Assembly: GCF_900111745.1 (NCBI RefSeq)
Contig: NZ_FOIJ01000019.1
Location: 1-64,000, forward strand
Direction: 5' to 3'
DNA length: 64,000 bases
From: Stigmatella erecta
GTDB taxonomy: Bacteria; Myxococcota; Myxococcia; Myxococcales; Myxococcaceae
Shown here: positions 48,349 to 56,999 of the stretch, in pieces
Layout of the letters: each line of letters begins with the position of its first letter
How positions within the stretch are numbered: position 1 is the stretch's first letter
The notes under the pieces: model-generated
The model's input: only the letters and a program-made list of their open reading frames with translations
The model's database searches: none
Told to the model about the DNA's origin: nothing
Translations under genes and position numbers: made by a program

Positions 48349-49812
48349 ATGACCAGGAGGCTCCCCCTGCCGCGCTCGGCGGTCCTGCTGCTGTTCGTGT
48401 TCCTCACAGGGTGCGGCGCATCCACGAGGGCCGCTGTCCGCTTGGACACAGGCCAGGGCCAGCCCCTCGTCCACTCTCCGCGCCGAGACGTAAAGCCAGC
48501 GGAGGTGAGCGAAAAGGAGTTCAAGAGAGCCATCGCGCAACATGCCCCCTCCGTGCCCGCCGTGGAGCGGCCCCTGGAATACGCCGGGAGACTCTTCGGA
48601 GTGCCCGAGCGCAGCGGCTGGCTCTGGTACGAGGGCAAGAGCCAGCGGCTCATGGCCTCGGAGCCGGGCAGCCACCGCAACCTGCGTCTGCTACCGGAGG
48701 ACGAGGAGCTGAAGCGCCAGTACCTACAGTGGTGTGAGCGGACGTGGGGAGGCGGCGACTGCCTGCGACTGCTGGTGGACAAGCCCTTTCTGGCTGGAGA
48801 CGCCAAGTACGCACTGGCCATGGCCATTGCCCAAAGCAAGGTGCTGGGCGCTATGAAGGAAGAGCTCGCCCGAATGGTGAGCCCTCAGGCGGTGGTGGCG
48901 ACGGTTGTCGGTGGCCTGACCATGTACGCCATCCTGCTCTCGCTGCCCGAGCCGGTGAGTAAGGGCGTGGCCGCGCTGCTGACGCTGGGGGCCATGGCGT
49001 ATCTGGGCTGGGACACGGTGTGGAAGCTGATGGATGGGTGGCTGGTGCTGATGAAGGAAGTGGATCAGGCCACCACCTTCGACAGCCTCTACGCCTCCGG
49101 AGAGAAGTTCGGGGACACGATGGGGGAGAAGGCGGCGCGAGCTTTCGTGATGCTGGCCACGGTGGCGATGGGGAACACAGCTTCGGGCATGGCGACGACG
49201 CTGCCGAAGTTGCCGGGAGCCGGGCAGGCGGCGGCGGTGGCCGAGACGCAGCTGAACATCCGGTTCACAGCCCCAGCGCTGGCTCAAGTGGAGTCGGTCG
49301 CCATCAGTGCGGAGGGTGTCACCATCGCGTTGGCGTCCAATGCCGTAGCCATGGCCGCAGGAGGCAGCTCAGGCGGCAAGGTGGGAGCAAAGGCTGCGCC
49401 GCCCAGTTCCGGTGGCCCGGGGCAATGGGTTCAGGCGGATGAGTACATGTCCGACCAGGCACGCCGCTATCAGGCTCAGGTGACAGGCTCACCCGAAGGC
49501 ACTGCCTACCGCGTCAAGTCAGGTAACAAAGAGGTGGACTTCGACGGCTTCGACCAGGGGGTGCTGCTCGAGGCCAAGGGCACCGGCTACGCGAAATGGA
49601 TCGATGAGGATCTGGACTTTGTCGGGTTCTTCGAGGGACGTAACCAGATGCTCGAGCAGGCGCGGCGCCAGCTCAAAGCCGCCAACGGAACGCCCATTCG
49701 GTGGATCGTGGCTGAGGAGAAATTCGCGGGTGCGCTCAGGAAACTGTTCAAGGGAACCGACCTCGACGAGATCGAGGTTGTCCATGTTCCGACAGCCCGC
49801 CCCACCCCGTGA
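48349..49812 (+). CDS. Lipoprotein nuclease toxin with Tox-REase-5 domain
   Basis: 487 residues. Signal LLLFVFLTGC (lipobox). The middle has two hydrophobic segments (TVVGGLTMYAILLSL and KGVAALLTLGAMAYLGW). The C-terminal ~120 residues match the restriction-endonuclease-fold toxin 5 pattern: ARRYQAQVTGSPEGTAYRV, VDFDGFDQG with catalytic Asp about 397, then LLEAKGTGYAKW with Glu408 and Lys410, and a terminal helical part. It is a polymorphic-toxin layout; lipoprotein anchoring of a nuclease is unusual. The immunity-type gene follows after 14 bases. Confidence 0.87.
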   Translation: MTRRLPLPRSAVLLLFVFLTGCGASTRAAVRLDTGQGQPLVHSPRRDVKPAEVSEKEFKRAIAQHAPSVPAVERPLEYAGRLFGVPERSGWLWYEGKSQRLMASEPGSHRNLRLLPEDEELKRQYLQWCERTWGGGDCLRLLVDKPFLAGDAKYALAMAIAQSKVLGAMKEELARMVSPQAVVATVVGGLTMYAILLSLPEPVSKGVAALLTLGAMAYLGWDTVWKLMDGWLVLMKEVDQATTFDSLYASGEKFGDTMGEKAARAFVMLATVAMGNTASGMATTLPKLPGAGQAAAVAETQLNIRFTAPALAQVESVAISAEGVTIALASNAVAMAAGGSSGGKVGAKAAPPSSGGPGQWVQADEYMSDQARRYQAQVTGSPEGTAYRVKSGNKEVDFDGFDQGVLLEAKGTGYAKWIDEDLDFVGFFEGRNQMLEQARRQLKAANGTPIRWIVAEEKFAGALRKLFKGTDLDEIEVVHVPTARPTP

Positions 49813-49826
49813 GGAGTAGCCGTCCG

Positions 49827-50546
49827 ATGAGAGAAACCTATTACGTTGGCTCCTATTGGCTCGCCCGGCCCGAATCCGCCGAGGCTTGCGTACGCAGAGC
49901 GGACCATTTCTTCCACTTGCTGGAGCGTTGCGACCCTGCATGGAGTCGCTGGTATGAGCCCGCGGGTTCCTTCGAGGAAGCGCGGAGACGCCAGTTCGCT
50001 CCAAGCGCAGAGAGCTTCCAGAAGCTGTTCAGAAAGCAGGAGAAGCGGGGCGATGATGAGTTCTCGTTCCACTTATGGACAGGTGACAGCCAGGAAGAAA
50101 CGTCCGTCGTTGACGGGGCGTGTGGTTCAGCTGACACCTCGCTTCCATCGAACTGCGTGCTCAGGCCCTACAAGCGGGGTCCCATTGCGGACCGGCTGCT
50201 GACCGCTCCCGTTATGGCCGAGGTGCTGCGCGCCATGGCCTTGGCCTGGGATCCGGAGTGGGGAGTTTCTACATCCGAGGCACACCGGGACAGTGTCACG
50301 CAGAGAGTCAAGGCGGGCACCTTCGTAGGCTGGGTGATGTACTTCTCGCGGTTGCGCGGCACGGTGCCCCCACTGCCTGCCCCTGTGCGCGTCGAGTCCG
50401 TGGAGGACAAGGGCACCCTCATCGTCCTCACGCCCGAGCGGTTTACCGCTTCCAACCCGAACCACGTAGAGTTGGCCGCTCGAGTCCACGAATTACTGGA
50501 CCGGGCCGGGCTGCTACGGCCGTTGAAGCCCTGGTCGGCAGGTTGA
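49827..50546 (+). CDS. Imm52-like immunity protein
   Basis: 239 residues. MRETYYVGSYWLARPESAEAC, SWRWYEPA-like aromatic patch (RCDPAWSRWYEPAGSF) and TFVGWVMYFSRLRG match the Imm52 family, which pairs with Tox-REase-5 toxins (family knowledge). No signal peptide. It lies 14 bases after the toxin stop, the standard toxin-immunity order, and its base composition is slightly lower in GC than neighbours. Confidence 0.85.
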   Translation: MRETYYVGSYWLARPESAEACVRRADHFFHLLERCDPAWSRWYEPAGSFEEARRRQFAPSAESFQKLFRKQEKRGDDEFSFHLWTGDSQEETSVVDGACGSADTSLPSNCVLRPYKRGPIADRLLTAPVMAEVLRAMALAWDPEWGVSTSEAHRDSVTQRVKAGTFVGWVMYFSRLRGTVPPLPAPVRVESVEDKGTLIVLTPERFTASNPNHVELAARVHELLDRAGLLRPLKPWSAG

Positions 50547-50852
50547 CTGCATGGCCGTAGGTTGCTCCCTCGCAAGACACGGGCTCGGGCGGGCTGGCTC
50601 TAAGGCCCGCGCAAGGGGCCGAGGTACACGCCCTCAGCTCGTCACCGAAGCCTACGGGAACGGTGAGGCCGCATGTGCCCCGTGGGAGTGAGAGTTCGGC
50701 CTGCGCCATGTTGCATGTATGTCGCAGGAGCCTGCGGAACGGGCTGGAACAGGACGGGACGAGACGGGACGTGGCGGGATAGCGATTCCGAATCACTCCG
50801 GGCGGTTGCGAGGTAATGGCGCGATTCTGCTAGAGGTTTCGCACCGCCCGGC

Positions 50853-50879
50853 GCGGGTTCGATTCCCGCTGCCTCCACT
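50853..50879 (+). repeat. Right direct repeat, tRNA 3' end (attachment-site-like)
   Basis: T-arm GCGGG-TTCGATT-CCCGC followed by TGCCTCCACT. It differs from the left copy at one position only (T for C in the acceptor strand). No matching 5' tRNA half (GGAGGCA) lies upstream. The two copies bracket the toxin and immunity genes. Confidence 0.8.
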
Positions 50880-50885
50880 CCGCAT

Positions 50886-50914
50886 CTCCCGGAAAAGACT
50901 CAGCTTTCCGGGAG
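50886..50914. terminator. Strong hairpin just beyond the right tRNA-end repeat
   Basis: CTCCCGGAAAAG and CTTTCCGGGAG (one extra A in the first arm) with an ACTCAG loop form an 11-bp stem six bases after the repeat. It has no T-run, so it may be a remnant of the original tRNA transcript's terminator. Confidence 0.4.
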
Positions 50915-51011
50915 ACTGTAGTGAGTCGCGGCGTCCGCTCCTTCTTCTGTTCCGCCTTCTCGGCGCCAGCGCTCCCTCTGCCCGGTGGGAGCCACGCCCG
51001 CGAGGACGTCG

Positions 51012-52031
51012 TCAGCGCTTGCGTGCCTCGATGAGGCTCACGCCGCTCGGGGAGGGAGTAATGCGCTCCAACGCCCAGCCGGTGCTGGTGAGCAGCGCCT
51101 CGTACTCGCGGCCCGTGCGCTCGCGTCCATCCGCGAGCACGAGCATGTTGAGGTCCATCAGGGCCGTGCGCGAAGGCTCCCCGCCGTCCGGCAGCACCAT
51201 CTCCACCACGATCAGCCGGGCTCCCGGCAGTGCGGCGCGATGAATCTGCCGGAGGATGGCGGTTGACGAGGCGTCGTCCCAGTCATGAAGGATGTGCTTG
51301 AGGAGGTAGGCCTCCGCGGCGGGAATGACTGGCTCGAAGAAGCTCCCCGCCACCAGGTCCATCCGCTGGCTCAGCCCCTCCGCCTCCACCTGGGCCCGGG
51401 CTCCTTCGATGACGTGCGGTAGATCGAAGAGGATGCCTCGGCAGGAGGGGTAGACACGGAGCACGGCGGCGAGCAACACGCCCTGGCTGCCCCCCACATC
51501 GGCTATGCGGGCATAAAGTGAGAAGTCATGGAGGCGTGCCACTTCCGTGGCGACGAAGCTGGAGAAGGTGCCCATCGCACGGTCGAAGTGCGAAGCCTCC
51601 TCCGGGTTCTTCTCGTAGTGCTCCCAGAGGTTGGTCCCCAGCGCCCCGCGGGCCGTGGATCGCCCTGTCTGCACGGCAGTGAAGAGGTCTGTCCAGGGCC
51701 GCCAATGGCCTGGGGCGGTCAGCGTGATGGCCATGTCACGCATCGAGCCGGGCACCTCCGAACGGAGGCAGGCCCCCAGAGGGGTGAGCGTGAACGTGCG
51801 GGGAGGCACCTCCGTGAAGAGGCCCGCGGCCACCCCCGCACGCATCAGGCGGTACAGCCCATCCGGGTTGGCGCCTACCCGCGGTGCCAGCGCATCGCTC
51901 GAAAGAGGACCGCTTGCGAGCAGGTCCGAGAGGCGAAGCCGCGCGGCCACACCGATGATCTGGGAGATCCAGTAGCTGGAGATGTGCTCCAGGAGTTGCT
52001 GCGAGGGATTCGGCGGAGGTGTCGGGTCCAT
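51012..52031 (-). CDS. O-methyltransferase (plant-type ASMT-like family)
   Basis: 339 residues. The N-terminal dimerisation helices (ISSYWISQIIGVAARLRLSDLL) are followed by the SAM domain: IADVGGSQGVLLAAVL, FDLPHV and LKHILHDWDD with the catalytic His. This is the family of small-molecule O-methyltransferases in secondary metabolism. I start at MDPTPPPN; an ATG five codons upstream is possible. The substrate is unknown. Divergent from the esterase. Confidence 0.9.
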   Translation of the reverse strand: MDPTPPPNPSQQLLEHISSYWISQIIGVAARLRLSDLLASGPLSSDALAPRVGANPDGLYRLMRAGVAAGLFTEVPPRTFTLTPLGACLRSEVPGSMRDMAITLTAPGHWRPWTDLFTAVQTGRSTARGALGTNLWEHYEKNPEEASHFDRAMGTFSSFVATEVARLHDFSLYARIADVGGSQGVLLAAVLRVYPSCRGILFDLPHVIEGARAQVEAEGLSQRMDLVAGSFFEPVIPAAEAYLLKHILHDWDDASSTAILRQIHRAALPGARLIVVEMVLPDGGEPSRTALMDLNMLVLADGRERTGREYEALLTSTGWALERITPSPSGVSLIEARKR

Positions 52032-52194
52032 GAAGGGCGGGAGCATATTCCAGCACCCACTGCACCGCCCCGGATCACCCGGAACAGGCGGCGCGCCTGG
52101 GACAGCTCCAGCGCAAGGCATTCCACGAGGTGGGGCTCGGGAGCCGCTCTCCAGGGGCGGGGCCCGAGCAAATCCGGGTGGTATTCTCCACCGC

Positions 52195-53793
52195 ATGACC
52201 CGGATTCCATGGCGGATGTATCTACTGGCTGTAGGGCTCTGGGGATGTGGCCTGGGCACTGCCCCTGGCTCAGAGGTCCGTGCAGAAGCGACTCCTATGC
52301 CTGGGCGCGCCGCCGGGGTGGATGTGCTCACCGACGATGGCCCCCTCCGGGGAAGCCTTGAGTCCGGCCTGGCCGTGTTCAAGGGCATCCCCTACGCCGC
52401 ACCGCCCGTGGGCAGCCTGCGCTGGGCCCCCCCTGTGAGGCCTTCTCCCTGGACCACGCCGCGGCTGGCCACCCAGTTTGGCCCTGCCTGCCCCCAGAAC
52501 CGCGACCTGGCGCCACAGGACGAGAACTGCCTCTTCCTCAATGTCTGGGCGCACACCGAGGGGACGGCGCGCGCCGTCCTGGTGTGGATCCATGGCGGTG
52601 GGTTCATCGAAGGCGCCGCGAGCGAAGGGTGGTACGACGGCGCGGAGCTGGCCCGCCGCGAGAACCTGATCGTGGTGTCGGTGAACTACCGGCTGGGCGT
52701 GCTCGGCTTCCTGGCGCTCCCCCAGCTCACCGCACCGGACACGGGGACGGGCAACTGGGGGCTGCGCGATCAGATCGCCGCCTTGCAGTGGGTGCGCCGC
52801 AACATCGCCGCGTTCGGAGGAGACCCCTCCCGGGTGATGATCGCCGGAGAGTCCGCGGGGGGAGCGTCGGTGGCGGCCCTGCTGGCGGCGGCCCCCGCGC
52901 AGGGGCTGTTCCACCGGGCCGCGGTGCAGTCGGGAACCTATCGGCCGGTGATGGCCCAGGAGGCCGCCGTGGGGGCCTTCCCGTCCGCCTATTCTGTGGG
53001 GCTCGTGACGGCGGTCAGCCTGGGGTGTACCCACGGAGACATCGCCACGTGTCTGCGCAGCAAAACGCCCGCCCAGGTGCTTGGTGTTCAGTCCCGGTTT
53101 TCACCGGTGAACGAGCTGGGCTTCGGTCTGATGCCCACCTTGCCCGTGGTGGATGGCGTGGTGTTGACGGGACGGCCCCTGGCGCGAATCCACACGGGGG
53201 CGGGGGATGTGCCGGTGTTGATGGGCTCCACCGGCGACGAGCTGAGCTTCGTGATGGCGAGCCTTGGCGTGGTGGGCCATCCGGGCGACTTTGGCCGCTA
53301 CGTCGACTTCATGGGCGCCTCGGCGAAGAAGGAGCAGCTCACCGCGCTCTACCAGCCGGCCCTCGTGGGTGAGGTGGCAGCGGCCACGGCGTTGGGGACG
53401 GATGTCTCGTTCGCCTGTCCTTCGCTCAAGCTGGCCACGGCGCGCGCTGCCAGAGGTTCTTCTCCCGTCTATCTCTACCAGTTCGCCCGCGCCGTGCCAG
53501 ATGGAGTCCTGGCCCCGCTGGGCGCTGTTCATGGCACCGACATCGTCTACCTTTTCGGGCACTTCGGGCAGGTGGGCGCTACTCCAACCGCGCTGGACCT
53601 GGAGCTGTCCTCACGGGTGCAGCACGCCTGGGGCGCACTGGCGCGGACGGGGGTGCCAGCCCCTCCTGCCGCGTGGCCCTCGTTTACTCCCGGAGGCCCG
53701 TTTCTATCCTGGAACATCCCGGACTCCAGGGAGATGAATTGGCGTGCTGGACGGTGCGCCTCGTTGGAAGCGCTGGGCTTGCTGCCCGAATAG
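52195..53793 (+). CDS. Type B carboxylesterase
   Basis: 532 residues. Signal peptide (MYLLAVGLWGCGLG; possible lipobox). HGGGF (133-137, oxyanion hole), GESAGG (Ser220) and AVHGTD (His) are the carboxylesterase/lipase catalytic set, with ENCLFLNVW and NYRLGVLGFL of type B enzymes. Secreted or periplasmic hydrolase of esters; substrate unknown. Confidence 0.92.
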   Translation: MTRIPWRMYLLAVGLWGCGLGTAPGSEVRAEATPMPGRAAGVDVLTDDGPLRGSLESGLAVFKGIPYAAPPVGSLRWAPPVRPSPWTTPRLATQFGPACPQNRDLAPQDENCLFLNVWAHTEGTARAVLVWIHGGGFIEGAASEGWYDGAELARRENLIVVSVNYRLGVLGFLALPQLTAPDTGTGNWGLRDQIAALQWVRRNIAAFGGDPSRVMIAGESAGGASVAALLAAAPAQGLFHRAAVQSGTYRPVMAQEAAVGAFPSAYSVGLVTAVSLGCTHGDIATCLRSKTPAQVLGVQSRFSPVNELGFGLMPTLPVVDGVVLTGRPLARIHTGAGDVPVLMGSTGDELSFVMASLGVVGHPGDFGRYVDFMGASAKKEQLTALYQPALVGEVAAATALGTDVSFACPSLKLATARAARGSSPVYLYQFARAVPDGVLAPLGAVHGTDIVYLFGHFGQVGATPTALDLELSSRVQHAWGALARTGVPAPPAAWPSFTPGGPFLSWNIPDSREMNWRAGRCASLEALGLLPE

Positions 53794-53825
53794 CGGGCCG
53801 TTCAACCCGCTTCGCGTTGGTGGGG

Positions 53826-54647
53826 TCACCCGGCAGGATTGGGCTTTCGTCCCCACACTTGGAAGAACATGTGTGAAATCACGAGCACGTCTTCGCGCGC
53901 CAGATGTGCCACGAGCTCGGCCATGAGGCCGTCCAGTTCCTTGACCTCGATCCTTCCGGCTTCGAGCAGCTCCGTGCGGACGTTCTGGATGAAGTCGACG
54001 AAGATCTCGCGGCGTGGATGGCCCTTCGGATAGACGCAAATGATGGGCCGGACCTGGATATCCGTCAGTCCGGCCTCGCGGAGTAGGCGGTGGGAGCGGC
54101 GGCCCACGAACAAGTCGACGCCGTGAGCGCGCGAGTGTGCTTGAAAGAGTTCGAAGAGACGATCCCACGCCGCGCAGGGTGGATCGCAGCGATGCGGCAA
54201 GTAGTCGGCTTCGTGGCTGGCGACCACGCCGCCCGGCCGCGCCAGCGCCACCATCTCACGGACGATTTCCTCGGGCCGCGGGACGTTGACGAGCACGAGA
54301 CGCGCGTGGACGAGATCGAATGAGCCGGGCGGCTGTCCCGTCGCGCGCGCATCCCCTTGAATCAGCTCGACGTTATGCAGGCCCTGTTCGGCCACGAACG
54401 CGCGTGCGCGAGCGAGCGTGTCTTCACCGCGATCGAGGCCTACCACCTTGCCGGAGGAGCCCACTCGTGCGGAGAGGAGATCGAGCACGCCGCGTGGACC
54501 ACAGCCGAGGTCGATCGCGCGGGCGCCCACGGGGAGGTCGAGCTGGTCGAAGAGCCAGCGAGTCTCCCCCGCCAGCTCTTGCGCCTGGCGAACCAGACGT
54601 CGCTCCTCTGCGGCCTCGTGGCCGAGCAAATAGAAATTCGTGTCCAT
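53826..54647 (-). CDS. SAM-dependent methyltransferase
   Basis: 273 residues, class I fold: AIDLGCGPRGVLDLLSAR, VVGLDRGEDTLARA, ELIQGDARA and FDLVHARLVLVNVPRP. The C-terminal half is helical. Starts with MDTNFYLLG. The substrate is not evident. It lies tail-to-tail with the esterase. Confidence 0.9.
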   Translation of the reverse strand: MDTNFYLLGHEAAEERRLVRQAQELAGETRWLFDQLDLPVGARAIDLGCGPRGVLDLLSARVGSSGKVVGLDRGEDTLARARAFVAEQGLHNVELIQGDARATGQPPGSFDLVHARLVLVNVPRPEEIVREMVALARPGGVVASHEADYLPHRCDPPCAAWDRLFELFQAHSRAHGVDLFVGRRSHRLLREAGLTDIQVRPIICVYPKGHPRREIFVDFIQNVRTELLEAGRIEVKELDGLMAELVAHLAREDVLVISHMFFQVWGRKPNPAG

Positions 54648-54654
54648 GACCTAT

Positions 54655-54814
54655 CCTCCCTGTCCGTGGCCGTGACGCTGCTGCCTGCGCCGCCCTGTCC
54701 GCCGGTTCCACCGCCGCCGCCGCCACCAGCACCGGCGGCGGTCACGGTGATCGCCGTGGTACCCTCCGGGACGGTGTAAGTGGCCGTACCGGATGTCGTG
54801 CTTGAGAAGCCCAT
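54655..54814 (-). pseudogene. Truncated glycine-rich secreted protein, N-terminal fragment
   Basis: About 53 residues: a start followed by TSGTATYTVPEGTTAITVT and a Gly-rich run AGAGGGGGGGTGGQGGAG, the N-terminal pattern of large glycine-rich surface proteins. Family-like sequence stops near SSVTATDRE. The frame then stays open but overlaps the methyltransferase in another frame. A partial copy cut by rearrangement is more likely than a functional gene. Confidence 0.4.
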
Positions 54815-54920
54815 GGGTCGTCTCCTCCGGCTGCGCATGGGACTGCGGGGTGCGCCCACGCGAATATAGGGCGTCCACGTGCGCCGCTTGCGCTGAAAGA
54901 CTCGTTACCCGTGGAGAGCG

Positions 54921-55042
54921 CTACGGAGCGCAGTAGGTGTTGCGCTGAACCAGCCCCGTCACGTTGACGGTGGCGCCGGCGCGGACGACGTACTCGCTGG
55001 CCAGTGCAGGCGGGGCAGGGGCTGCCAGTGCATGGGGAGAGC
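54921..55042 (-). pseudogene. C-terminal fragment of an unidentified secreted protein
   Basis: The minus strand reads PALASEYVVRAGATVNVT, then GLVQRNTYCAP and a stop. This has the composition of a beta-rich exported protein's end. The frame is closed by a TAA about 40 codons upstream, so no full gene exists. Lies beside another fragment; both suggest decay of an older gene. Confidence 0.3.
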
Positions 55043-55101
55043 CTTATCGAGGGACAGCCCCGAGGTTACAGCAGCGATACGAGGCGCAGAAGGTGTCTGG
55101 C

Positions 55102-56832
55102 TCAGAACGCCGGAGGGTACGAGAGCACCGCGTCGAGTGCCGCATCGCGGCCCGCGCGGAAGTCAGCGAAGGTGGGCGGCGTATAGAGGTGTGGCGGAAG
55201 CCAGATGCGCTGGTCCTGGGGCCAGGAGCTCTGCCAGAAGAGGTGCGAGACGTTGGCGACGAGTTTGCTGTAAGGCAACACCACCATGCTCTCCTCGCCA
55301 ACGAAGTTCGGGCTCGAGCCCGTTGGCTCGCCGGCGAAGATCGCATTCGTGTAGCGCTCGATGTAGGTCGCCGTGTTCTGTGCCGCTGAGTAGGTTCTGC
55401 GGCCAATGATGACGAACAGCTTCCCGCGCTGATTGATCTTCGGGTTGCCGATGAGCCCGCGCACGAGCGGTTGCGAAAGGTCCGTGTTGCCGCCGTTGTT
55501 CCACCGCATATCGATGATGAGCTTGCCGACATCGTTCTGTCCGATGAACTGGAACAGCCTCTCGGTGAATTGCGCGAGCGGTTCCTTCTCGTCGTCGAGC
55601 ACCGAGTTGAACTGGAAGTAGACCGCCTTGTGCTCGGGCAGGTACTCGAACCAGTAGCGCTTGTTCATGCTCCGCAGGTACAGCGGCGGCGTGCCAAGCG
55701 TCGAGGCGAAGTTCACCCAGGAGGGCGGGTTCGGCAGCTTGTTCCAGATGTCCGGCTGCGTGGTATCGGCCGTGGCCACCACGCTGCGCGTGGACCCCGA
55801 GAGGTCGCGCACCGTGAGCGTCACTTGCCCGGAGCCCTTGATCAGCCCGGCGGCCTGGAGCAGTGCCAGGTTGCGCAGCAGGTACGGCGTGCGTTGCTTG
55901 GGCCATACCGGGTTGCCGCGGTCACGGTTGACGTAGGGCGTTAACGCCTCGAGCACCTCGAGGGCTGGGCGTCCATCGAGTTCGAGCACCTGCGCGCCGA
56001 GCAGATCCTTGTGCTTCGGGTCGGCGGAGATCACGAACAGCCCCTCGTCGAACCAGTAGAACTGCATCGGGAGCATCGAGCGGAAGAACGGGTTCTCGCC
56101 GAAGCTGAGCACCGCCGTGTGGCCGTCATCGAGGAAGACCATCAGCTTCATGAAGCCGAGGATGACCTGCCCGTCGGTCAGCCGGGGAATGGCGCCGTGG
56201 AGCTTTCGCACCTTGGCGTCGAACTGCTCGCGCGTGACGGACCGGTGGACGTTGAAGCCCTTGCGGTGCGCCTCTCGCGCGAGCAGCGCGAGGTCACTGC
56301 GCCATCCTTCGACGCGCGGCATGTTTGCGGCATCCGTCAGGCCGAGCATCTTCTTGAACCGGGGCTCCTGGCGCAGTGACTGGAAAGCCTCGTCTCGCGC
56401 GGCGAAGCCCAAGCTGGGAAAGCCCAGCGTGAGGGCCCGCTCGAGCGCCTGAAGCGCGGGCTCCTTTTTTCCCGCCTGCGCATGGCAGCGGGCGATGTTG
56501 TAGGCCGCATCGGCTGGGAGGGGGCCGCCGAGCGCGAGGGCCTTCTCATAGGCAGGGACGGCCGCCAGGTAGTCCGCGGCTTGGGCGTGAGCATCTCCGA
56601 GCGCGTTCCAGAACTCGGGATTGACCGGGTTGGCCTGGACGACACGCGCCCAGAGGCGTGCGGCCTCCTTCCACTCCTTCGCTGCGGTCTTCGTCTCGGC
56701 CTCATGGAGGAGCTCGGCGAACGAGGAACGCCCTGAAGGCGCTTGAGCAGTGGCCTTCAAGGGCATGGCCCACACACCGGCACAGGCCAGGCAGAGCATG
56801 ATGAACTTCGGGAGTGCACAGCTTCCGGGCAT
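55102..56832 (-). CDS. Secreted TPR protein with S41-peptidase-like domain
   Basis: 576 residues. Signal (FIMLCLACAGVWAMPLKATA). TPR-like repeats at ~40-140 (FWNALGDAHAQAADYLAAVPAYE). A C-terminal tail-specific-protease-like domain with MLPMQFYWFDEGLFVIS, KLIIDMRWNNGGNTDLSQP and RTYSAAQNTATYIERYTNA. The S41 catalytic Ser is plausibly in RTYSAA, while the usual Lys is unclear, so activity is uncertain. AGGAGG precedes the chosen ATG. An operator-like palindrome lies upstream. Confidence 0.8.
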   Translation of the reverse strand: MPGSCALPKFIMLCLACAGVWAMPLKATAQAPSGRSSFAELLHEAETKTAAKEWKEAARLWARVVQANPVNPEFWNALGDAHAQAADYLAAVPAYEKALALGGPLPADAAYNIARCHAQAGKKEPALQALERALTLGFPSLGFAARDEAFQSLRQEPRFKKMLGLTDAANMPRVEGWRSDLALLAREAHRKGFNVHRSVTREQFDAKVRKLHGAIPRLTDGQVILGFMKLMVFLDDGHTAVLSFGENPFFRSMLPMQFYWFDEGLFVISADPKHKDLLGAQVLELDGRPALEVLEALTPYVNRDRGNPVWPKQRTPYLLRNLALLQAAGLIKGSGQVTLTVRDLSGSTRSVVATADTTQPDIWNKLPNPPSWVNFASTLGTPPLYLRSMNKRYWFEYLPEHKAVYFQFNSVLDDEKEPLAQFTERLFQFIGQNDVGKLIIDMRWNNGGNTDLSQPLVRGLIGNPKINQRGKLFVIIGRRTYSAAQNTATYIERYTNAIFAGEPTGSSPNFVGEESMVVLPYSKLVANVSHLFWQSSWPQDQRIWLPPHLYTPPTFADFRAGRDAALDAVLSYPPAF

Positions 56833-56896
56833 ACGAACCTCCTGGGTGTGGGCGCATGGCGGCCGGGCAGACGTGGTGCGTCTCCACACGCCTGAT

Positions 56897-56932
56897 CTAC
56901 GAATCCCTTTGTACTACGAAATCGTTCGTAGT
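56897..56932. promoter_or_regulatory. CTACGAA repeat array with perfect palindrome, candidate repressor site
   Basis: ACTACGAA-ATCG-TTCGTAGT (56913-56932) is a perfect 8-bp inverted repeat. A third CTACGAA lies 10 bases to the left (56897-56903). It lies about 80 bases upstream of the S41-like gene's start. BlaI/MecI- or TetR-type repressors bind such short palindromes, but no regulator gene is adjacent. Confidence 0.55.
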
Positions 56933-56999
56933 TTGCAACATCCTCCTGCCTGCTGGCCGCCAGGGTCCTTGGCGCGAGCGTGGGCCGGTGGGGCTGCCG

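Larger units (their letters stand above)
50547..51011. other. Intergenic stretch with right tRNA-end repeat
   Basis: 465 bases with no supported protein gene. An ATG-initiated minus frame reads MEAAGIEPA, the false antisense-tRNA peptide. The stretch includes the TGTTGC-type element, the right direct repeat, a strong hairpin and a CTGTAGTGA copy (50916-50924), also found just after the left repeat. Confidence 0.7.

Noticed and set aside
48090..48839. Minus-strand open frame of 249 codons containing EAAGIEPA
   Set aside because: EAAGIEPA is the antisense translation of a tRNA T-arm and 3' end, a known false annotation. The rest of the frame lies opposite the lipoprotein toxin gene.
50642..50878. 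Minus-strand open frame beginning MEAAGIEPAP
   Set aside because: Same antisense-tRNA artefact at the right repeat; no homology beyond the repeat and no SD.
50780..50880. Complete tRNA gene at the right repeat (CTGCTAG could mimic a Ser anticodon loop)
   Set aside because: The bases around CTGCTAG do not form a 5-bp anticodon stem, and no GGAGGCA 5' strand exists.
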